A model generated the notes under the pieces. The model was not told the origin of the DNA. It was given only the letters and a program-made list of their open reading frames with translations, and did not search any database. DNA of 64,000 nt, from positions 682,001 through 746,000 of the forward strand of contig WUJK01000008.1 of assembly GCA_011317545.1 (NCBI GenBank), written 5' to 3'. The stretch comes from Coniella vitis (taxonomy: Eukaryota; Ascomycota; Sordariomycetes; Diaporthales; Schizoparmaceae). Below, piece after piece: positions 55,494-64,000 of this stretch. The translations under genes and the position numbers were made by a program. Positions within the stretch are counted from its first letter, which is position 1. Each line of letters starts with the position of its first letter.

Positions 55494-58400
55494 TTAAGGC
55501 TTGGCCACTTGTTCCTTTCGGAAAAACTTGAAATATCCAAATGGGATCACAAGCTGGAAAGCAAGGCAAATCCAGAACCACTTTTGCGCCGCGCCCGGCA
55601 TCGCACCCTGGCTGAAATCGGGGAACGTAGTGCTCACGTCGAGCCGATTGGGACTCGTCGCTTTGGCAATCATGGTTACCGCTGAGCCGATTGCCTGTGT
55701 GCCCATCAGCACGGCAAGCACGTGCTGCCGCGTCAGCGTAGCGAGCAGCATCATACCCAAGCCGACACCCTGGATCGCGTCGAGGAGGCCGAGCCAGAGC
55801 CACAGGCAGCGGGAGAGGATGGCGGAACCCAGGCCGGTGGACACCCAGGGAATGTACCAGCCGATGCCTGAGCATCCCCATAGCATCTGCGCCCAGCGCG
55901 GGGCGGCGAGGCCGATGGCGAAGATGGGGAGCAGCCAGGTGTGCTCGTCGGAAAAGAGGCTGAAGATGTAGAGCATAATGCTCCACAGGCCAGCGAAGAA
56001 GCCTAGGGCGAGGACAGCGGCCGCCCAGTCGGGGAGGTACTGGCTACCGAATAGGAACTGCCAGTTACGGCCATAGGGAGCGGAAAGCCAGTAGTTTTGA
56101 ATAATGGTCGCGATAAAGAACCAAGGGACGAGCTTGCGGTGGAGGAGGGAGATATAGAGACCGGGAATAGACTCGGGGGATTGGCGGTAGTACTCTGGCA
56201 GGCCGAGGAAGAGGACGAGGCCAATGGCCCAGAAGAGGATGGCGATGGGCACGCAGACAACAAGAGCAATGGGAACGGAGCTGTTGCCGATGTCGCCGGT
56301 GATGGTCGCCTCAGACTCGTCAACGAGGGAACCCCAGTACCAGAGCATGAGGGTGTAAATTTGGGAGAGACCGGCGACAGAGATGGCGCGGATAACCCAC
56401 GCCTTTGTCGGGGAGCCACCTGAGATTGGGGTCAGTGGCTTGTTCTTCATCAATGGAAAACAGGATGCCGGATCGAGACTCACCTTCGTCACCAAAGTTC
56501 AGCGCAAACATCACACCACCACTGCTTGCGCCAGCCGCGTACAAAACAGTAGCGATCAGCTTGACGGTCGATTGTGTATCGCTATCGCTGATAAATCCGG
56601 TGATGCCTAGAATCATGAAGGCAAGGCCAAAGAAAATCCAAGGAATAGTGATGGAGTACAGAGACTTGAAGTTGCGGATCATGAGCCACCACATAACAGA
56701 CGTAGCCAGGTAGACAGAGCCAATAATGTACAGCTTGCTGGTCGTTTGCGAGGACTCGCCAGTCAAAAGGGTGATCTGGTACGAGTTGACGGACAGGATC
56801 TGACCGAGAGCCATCAAAAAGGCGTAGACGGGCCAGTCTCCGAAGCGAATGGAAAGCAACCTAGAAGTAGTACGAAGAAACCACGGCGTTAGCAATGCAA
56901 GCGTTGTCGCGGATTTCGTTGCCAATGGCGGCATTCCACTTACTTTCTAAGTCCCGTGGGCGCCTTGTACGTGTTACCGAGTAAGAACTCGTCATCGACT
57001 TCTGGACCCTGGCGTGAGTCGTCTTCGGTCATATAAGTCATTGTACTGTGGGGAGTCAAACTGCGGTGTCTGGCGCGGCCTCTGCTCACTACCGACGAGT
57101 CTCTACTCTTGCCCCCCCTGCTCTCGGGCCGTCTGCCCATCGGACTGCGTGTACGACTTGCATCGCGGCTGTCGATGCCCAGCTTGGCGTTGCGATATCG
57201 TTTGAACCACTCCTTTTCGCTCTTCTTCAAAAACTCTTCAATACACAGGTCCGTCGTCGAGTTTTTGGCCGTGATGCCCTCGAGCATCTCCTCGAACTCG
57301 GCATAGAATTCTCCATTGGCGTCGGTAAATGACAGGTCGACCTTTTGCAGCTTCATATCGTGCCGCTCACCGACAACGTCAGACAAAGACAGTTGGCTGC
57401 TGCGGTTGGCCTGTTGGTAGAACCCAGGTTGTGGAAGGGGCAGACCAGCAACGGAATCTCTGTATTCTGCGGGCGCAGCGCCAGGGCTGGCCAGGCCGTC
57501 GTGCTGGGCACGCATGGCGAAACTGTCAAAGGATGCAACACTTGATCGGTCCACGTTCGTCCAGGGGAACTTGGGCGTCATCAGGCCTGGAGAACCGAGA
57601 GCGCTCAGACTACTCATAGAGGACAATCGGTTTTGTGATTGTGATGGGCGAAGGCCAGGAGAGGCGAGGCCGGGCGAGCTCATTCCACCGGGCGATGCGG
57701 GTCCGGGAGAAACAAGTGCGGAGGAGCGGTGTTCGGGCGAGGCATGGTGCAACAAGGAGCTTCTTGTCAAGGTAGGCGAAGATATCTCGACCTTCAAGCC
57801 GGGTGTCGAGGGCCGCGAGTTGCCGGGCGTGTCTGGCCGGGCACCCGAGTCGTTGGTATACGTGTTGAGCGAGAGCATGGAACCCCGCAGCAGGCCTGTC
57901 TTCTTCTTGGACACCTCCTTGTGTGAGATGCGAATCGACTCATTGTACAGGCTGTCGATCTGATGGATCCACTGCTTGACGGGGAAACGCTGCTTGGCAG
58001 ACCACGCGCGCATCAGCGCACGTTTATGCGGCTTCGACTCGAGAGCCTCCTTGAGGGAGTGCTTGAACTGGTCCGTAAGATGGGCGGGCGTCATAGACTC
58101 GACAGTGTACCACCAACCAGGCATCTGTCCAAGACCACCGACTCTGGCACCGACACCCAGGGCACCCTTCCTACCGAATTCCACTGCAACAAGACCGAAG
58201 GGCTCATCACGGGAGGGAATCAAGGCAAACTCGGCGCCACTAAAGATATAAGGGGGCAGCTGAGTGAACTCTGGCTTTGAGAAAACCCTCTTGGGGTACT
58301 TTTCCATCAGTTTGGCCAGCTTCAGGGCGGCGAATTTTCCGTACAGATCGATAACGGGACCAACGCAGATGAGCTGCGTCTTGGGGTACTTTTCCAAAAC

Positions 58401-61400
58401 GCTTGGAAAGACATCGGCAATCAGGTCAACACCCTTTTGCAGCGACCAACGACCGACAAAGACAAAGAGCTCGGCAGTTGGGTCAACCTCGAGGCCAGCC
58501 CACTCCTGAGCCTTCACGCGAAGTTCGGCACGGCCGGCTTCGAAAGCTTCATCAACCTCAATGCCATCTGCACTGCTCGTTGCAGCGTCCTTCTCAGGAT
58601 CCCACTCAGCCGTGTCGGAAGGATCAGGGTTGGGCAGCTGGCCAATGGTTTTCAAACTCCAAAAGATAGGGTAACGAGCAAGCGAGCGGTCACCGTACTT
58701 TTTGGACACACCCACGGCACCGAATCCCCTCTGATGGTACCGCAAATAGCTTGCACCGGCGTGGAGAAGGTTGAACACGGAACCGTACTGGACGTACTTC
58801 TTGACCACCTCATTGGGCAGGCCAAACACGTCGCACACTTCCTTGCTCTCCTCGGGGGTACGCATTGGCCAAAGACCCTGAAATTCGGCGTTGTGGAGCG
58901 AGAGACAAACCGGCACGACCTGTGGGAGGAGGTAAAGGGGAGCAATAGCACCGTGGTAGTCGTTGATGTGGTAAATGTCGACGGGAAACCGGCGAATAGT
59001 CTCGGCGATACAGCTGTTCCAAGCAGCATAGAGAATACCACTTTCAATATCGTCCATCCTGGCAATGTAAGGCTCGGCCTTGGTCTGTTGGCGGAAGATC
59101 GGAGCGTCGAGGATAACGTAGGTGATGTTTTTGACCTTGTGGTACTGCACCTTGACCTCGTATGACTCGCCCATAATATTCACAAACATCGACTCAGCAG
59201 GTTCGTCGATAGGGTACTCGATGCCGCCAACACAAGGAACGACCCAAATCAGGTTCACGTGCTGAAGAGCAGTGCTCATCAGCTTGGCCATCACACCCAA
59301 GCCACCGATTTTGATGCTGATGCCCCAGTCGTCGATATTATATTCCATTGTAGCAATGAGAACAGTCCTCTTTTCGCCTGCGGGCGTGTTAAGGACAGGC
59401 ACAGGTGTCGAGGCGGGGGATCGTGACATGGGACGAAGAGCGATGCTGTAATCTCCCTTCTTCTCGCTCCTGTCGGAGGGCTTGAGAAGGCCATCGAGAG
59501 ATAAGAAGACCTTGGATTTGGCGGCCTTGAAACCCTTCTTGTTGACCTTGACCTGATAGAAACCACGGATGTAGACCCAGCCAGCTAGCCCTGCGGTGAG
59601 CATAGGGATGACGGCCAGAAACCAAAACAGCCAAACCTGCAAAGGAGCACTACCTGTAGGTACAGCCTTGATTTCCCAAGTAGCGTCGTTGATAACGACC
59701 TTGTAGGAGAGGTGTGGCCACTTAGGAGCATCGGTCATGTTGAACACATTCTCCGACAAACTGTTGGGCGGCAACCGGTCCAGGACACCGTCGCCATCCA
59801 GATCACCGTAGAGGAAGGTCTCATCTGCCTGGCCATTCTTATCCATGCCCCAAATGTTAGCTTGCACTTGCGCCGGCCATTCGTACATCAGGTGCATCTC
59901 CCAGGTGCCGTTGTCCGCCAGCGTCATTTTGCCGCTGGTGCCCGCATCGAAGCCCCAATCGTTGAAGTCACCGTGCAGGAAAATGTGAGGGAACCGGCGT
60001 TGATGCGAGATGCCACTATCGCCGTGCTGAATGAAAGCCGAGGAACCGAGAGGTTGACTCCAGTACTGAACCGCCAAATGGTAGCCTTCCCACTCCTGCG
60101 CGCTGGTGCCTGTCCAGTCCAGCGTCGTGATTGCCTCGCTATCGCCGGTGTAGTTAGCCCAGTCGCTCCACGTCGAGCCCCAATTGGTGCTGTACCGCCA
60201 CTTTTGGGCACCTGCAGCATTGTGATGAACGGTCATGATTCCGTCCTCATCCACCGTCAGCAGCGAGGTCGAGTAGTTGCCCTTCTCTGGCCACACAACA
60301 GGGTTTGTCGGCAGACCTTGGCGGAGGAAGAAGTGGTCAACACTGCCAGTGGAGACACCTGCAGAAGTGGATGGTTTGTTGACGGTTATTCTGTGGATGC
60401 CGTCCTGCAAGCCTTGTATGGTTGCTGTCCAGGTGTAAGCTGTTGGGATGAAGCCCACAAAATCCCCAGCCTCGGGCGTCGCGACCGTCGCGCACGTAGG
60501 CGTTCCCTTGATGCTGGTGAGGTTCTGGGCACCATAACCGTTGATATATGACTCCACAGTGACGGACGAGGTGATATCATCGCAATCCATCTCGACGGAG
60601 AATCCAAGCACGATTTCCTGCTCGCCATCCGTGTCCACAGACGAGTCCCTCTGGTAGTCGTGTCCTGGTGTAAAGTCGGTAATCATGGGAGTTACATCGA
60701 CGTAATCAGCCTCTAGAACAAAAACCTTGTATTCGTATGGGCTCAGTGTGACGTTTGCAAAGCATCCAGCCTTTGCGTCAGTGCCGGTCCAGTTGGCGTT
60801 GGAGACGGTCGACTCGGCGAGCGTGTAGGCTGCTTCGCTTGTGTTGACCAGGTTTCTCACCGACTTGCCAGCATCAAAGGGCGCAAGGAAAGCGGTACTC
60901 TCGGCGCTACAATCAAATGTGTATTCTGTTGTCTCGTTTTGGTTGTGGTAAACCAGCCAGACGGGTGTTGTGCTATTGGTAGATGTTGTGTTTTGGGTCT
61001 GTGTGTTGTAAGATCGGACCACGCTCCAGATGCCGAACTCGGTCGCGGTAGAGCTGCCATTGAGGAGTGTATACTCTGTCTGCTTTGAGAGGTTGGAAAG
61101 GAGCCAGCCTTCGTCAAGCACGGGGAACGATTCTCGCAGTGCAAACAAACGCTTCAAGGCGTTGCGAATCGGGGCCGATGGGTCACGGTGATCCAGTGCC
61201 TGAGAAGCGTCCGTACAGCCCGTCTTGACCCTATCGGCCGGCCAGTTCTGGAAGACGGTGCTGCCCAGCTGGTAACAGCCGTGTCTCATCCAGGCTTGTG
61301 ACGGCGAGAAGGCCTGTCGACCATAGACGTAGTTGCTCGCAGTACTGTCAGAAATGTACAAGTCCTGCTCTTCGCCGTAGTAGATGAGCGGAATACCTGG

Positions 61401-63159
61401 CATCAGCAATATGGTGACCATGTATCCAAGCATCATGCGTTCCGTGCCCTGTGTAACACCAGGCCAGCGGAAGACGTCCTGGTTTGCCACTCCATACATG
61501 TGTCGGGGATCAAACTCGCCATTGTTGGCATTGTAAAAGTCGTTTGACAAGAGCATATCATTCCACATTTCCACCCAGTCCGTGGGCAAGTCGTAGCCCG
61601 CCTCGAGGTCTCCACTCATGCCCAGAAAGCGCGTCAGGAAACGATACACGGAATAGTGAAAGGCACCACCATCAAGTGCGCTGTTGCCCGGGTCTCGGAG
61701 GAAGTATGGGCTGTCCGTTTCGTTCCACGTCAGTTGTTGCGCCGTCACTGTGTCATCGACCCAGTAATCAACCGGACGGCCACGGCCTAGCCAAATTGAC
61801 CCGAGAGTGTTGCCAGTAGTGACTTCGCCGACAACCATAAAGTTCGTCTTGTTGTACTGTCTTGCGCATTCACGCATGGCCGACGAGAACGCAGCTTGGG
61901 CATCCACAGTGACCTGCATTGCCTTGTCGACACGGAATCCATCGATATCAAGCGCAGCGATCGTCATGCAAGAGAATCGCTCGAGACGTTCACGCACAGG
62001 CGCGTACCATTCGCGCAGACGATCTTGGACGGAGGCGAATTTGGAAAGCTGGCGCTCCCAATCTGGGAAGACACCAAAGGCCTCGACATCGCCATACTGG
62101 TCAAAGTCACTGTTGTAGCATCCTACAAGCTGATCCGAGCTATTAAATTGCGCCAGCTCGCCTGTCTCGTACCAAAATGTTGGGTAGTCGCACGTGTCAT
62201 TGTAAGTGTTGCCAATATGGAAATCGAGATATTGCCTGCTCGTCTTGTATTCAAGCTTGTGTTCGTCGACCTTAAAAGGCGCACTTTCGTTGAGATAGCC
62301 TTCGAAGCCAAGAAGGTCGCCAAGCCTGAATAAGAAGTGATCGCGAGGTTAGCTATCCAATGTCATGCTGAAAGAAAAACAAAAGATTTCACATGGATGC
62401 CAGAGGACGACTAAAGGACAGTTATGGTGCGGTTTCGACTTACGTTGCCATTGTGTTGTCAAGAATGACATACAGGCCTCGACTGTGGATTTCAGCTATG
62501 GTATTTTGCCACATGGTTATATTGCCGAAATGTCTATCCAAGAGTGTCAAGTCGAGAGGCTGTGTTTTTCTCGTCAGCCCGGGGAAGAGAGAGATCAAAC
62601 AATAGTTCTCGAGAACTTACCGAATATGCGTCAGCGCCCCATGGCTGGTTGATAAAAGGCGAACCGGCGAGATAGATGGCCTGGAATGGTTTCAGTCAGT
62701 TATTTTCAGCTTACACCGCCAATGTCAAAGAACAATGAGAATAACTCGGCTTGTAGACATTCTCCCAAGCAAAGAATATGATGTGTGTATGCGCACCTTG
62801 ATGCCCATGCCGGTAATATAGTCCAGCGTATCGATCAATCCTTGTAGATCACCGCCATTGCGCATCTGGGTGGTCATCATGTCCATCTCATAGACGGTAT
62901 CGTTGGCATTATCATTGGTGGGGTCACCATTGACGAAGCGATCCGTGAAGACAGTGTAGAATGGCATGCGCCAGTTGTCTGGCGATGGGTGGTATACATG
63001 GCCGGTTCGTTCCTCGATCCAGTAGTCGAGAGGATTCGTCGCCGTCGTGTTCGCATTAAGATTATATTCTGTCTCGGACGCCGTGTACTGAAGAGCGTGC
63101 ACAAAGGTAGCAGTAGAACAGTAAAGACTGAGGGCGGACAGCCGCAAAAGAGAGAACAT
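55494..63159 (-). CDS. ags1: Alpha-1,3-glucan synthase
   Basis: Plasma-membrane enzyme that makes cell-wall alpha-1,3-glucan from UDP-glucose. Six exons (63159-62797, 62680-62621, 62559-62444, 62325-56944, 56860-56484, 56419-55494) join to 2407 aa, the normal size. A signal peptide starts the protein (MFSLLRLSALSLYCSTATFV). The extracellular GH13-type transglycosylase domain follows, with DGFRVDKA (about 310) and VVGEVTTG (about 346). A membrane segment lies near 1080 (VWLFWFLAVIPMLTAGLAG). The cytoplasmic GT5 synthase domain has KIGGLG (about 1183) and EPFGLVAVE (about 1553), the ExxxxxxxE pair of glycogen/starch synthases. A Ser/Pro-rich linker (about 1700-1900) leads to a C-terminal block of about 10 membrane helices, likely the export channel. 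All catalytic motifs are intact, so the gene looks functional. Confidence 0.97.
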
Positions 63160-64000
63160 GGTCCAAGACCACCGCCGCTTCTCACGCGCCGGGAGAAGAG
63201 TAACCACAACGAGGCAACAGCAAAAATAGGAATAAACAAAAAAGAGTGACTGGTTTAGTCTAGCCAAGACATCACCCGATGATATTGGCAACCAGCGCAA
63301 ACGCACGCGTACGAGAGCAACTGCTGGAACGAATCTGTCAAAAGAGTGTGACAATGGCAGCCTTGGGGACAATGCCTTGGGGAAAGGGGAGGAAGATGGT
63401 TAGGATGTCGAGATGACTCTCAACAAGAACAAGCACATTGATTCTGCAGCAAGCCTAGCTATGTACATTCATACATACAGGCCAACAACAGGCCAACAAC
63501 GACCAGGACCTCTGCACTCATCGTGTCCAGAGGGCTCCATTCTGGTACTGCACCTCTTTTCGGAACTAAGGGGCGTGCGTCTGGTGGATAACACCATAGA
63601 GATTGTACATTGTAGACTTGGGGGGGGGGGCTTCGCTCTTTGCATCCTACGGCTGGATTGTACCAAGATACGGGACGTACGGTACAGTAAGAATGTACAG
63701 ACAGTACCACAAGCTACTGTCAAGCTACTGTTCATGTACTGCCTTGGCTAAACTTAGCTTAGACTTTGTCCAACGTCCACAGCATGGCAAGGGAATTACC
63801 GACGTGTCTCAGCCACACGCAAAGACGGTTATAACAGATATGGAGGGCCTGGATTGGGACGATGGGTAAAAGGGGCCGGTGCGCCAGGCGGACGCTCTCC
63901 GTGGATCTTGCGACGTAAGAGGCGTCCTAGCATAGCTTGTTGCTTTTTTCTTCTTCTCTTCAGGAGCACCGGGGGGGGGGTACCAGAGGGCAATGCACAG
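63160..64000. promoter_or_regulatory. ags1 upstream region and right edge of window
   Basis: The sequence upstream of the ags1 start. It has GTAC/ATGTA motifs (63458-63480 and about 63690-63735), a G11 run (63620-63630) and a G10 run (63971-63980). No clear coding exon reaches the right edge; a neighbour may begin outside the window. Confidence 0.4.

Noticed and set aside
1..64000. CRISPR array, prophage, insertion sequence or biosynthetic cluster
   Set aside because: No regular direct repeats, no integrase, transposase or reverse transcriptase motifs, and no backbone synthase genes. All clear genes are eukaryotic and spliced or fungal housekeeping types.

Overview
The window is a 64 kb stretch of nuclear DNA from a filamentous ascomycete (Pezizomycotina). 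The evidence is many short introns of about 45-250 nt with GTRNGT donors and CTAAC/CTGAC-like branch points, pyrimidine-rich leaders before start codons, fungus-specific genes (cell-wall alpha-1,3-glucan synthase, TORC1 subunit Tco89, Bud22, Atg13) and a tRNA-Asp with an intron. I cannot name the species or class from sequence alone. Every exon chain below was assembled by reading splice sites and checking that the reading frame closes.

Layout, left to right. 0-8.3 kb: the 3' part of a hypothetical F-box-region-type gene (+), the deadenylase subunit PAN2 (-) and a mitochondrial 2-oxoglutarate carrier (-). 8.3-12.8 kb: a gene-poor 4.5 kb stretch. 12.8-19.5 kb: a DUF1295 membrane protein (+), centrin/Cdc31 (-), Bud22 (+) and a short-chain dehydrogenase (+). 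20-25 kb: a 1625-residue ankyrin-RCC1-BTB protein (-). 25-35 kb: a 2.6 kb spacer, then ATG13 (+) and the ESCRT-0 subunit HSE1 (+). 35-41 kb: a SNF2 ATPase (-) and the RanGTP-binding protein Yrb30 (-). 42-46.5 kb: eRF3/SUP35 (+) and a mitochondrial oxodicarboxylate carrier (+). 46.5-48.9 kb: AT-rich spacer with a probable decayed gene (-) and the tRNA-Asp gene (+). 48.9-54.8 kb: SPF30-like Tudor splicing factor (-), TCO89 (-) and a 3-beta-HSD family dehydrogenase (+). 55.5-63.2 kb: alpha-1,3-glucan synthase (-).

These are mainly conserved housekeeping genes: mRNA decay and translation termination (PAN2, SUP35), splicing (SPF30), ribosome biogenesis (BUD22), nuclear transport (YRB30), nutrient signalling, autophagy and sorting (TCO89, ATG13, HSE1), mitochondrial 2-oxoacid transport (two carriers) and wall synthesis (ags1). 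They are not a biosynthetic cluster. I found no convincing transposon, CRISPR array, prokaryotic island or obvious new multi-gene system. The observations most worth a second look are a family of TAC(T)ATGTAC/GTACATAGTA-type palindromes confined to spacers, the gene-poor 8.3-12.8 kb segment, frameshifted gene remnants beside the tRNA gene, an 11-nt micro-exon in the oxodicarboxylate carrier, the prion-like N-terminus of SUP35, and two SUMO-interaction-like motifs in the unnamed left-edge gene.
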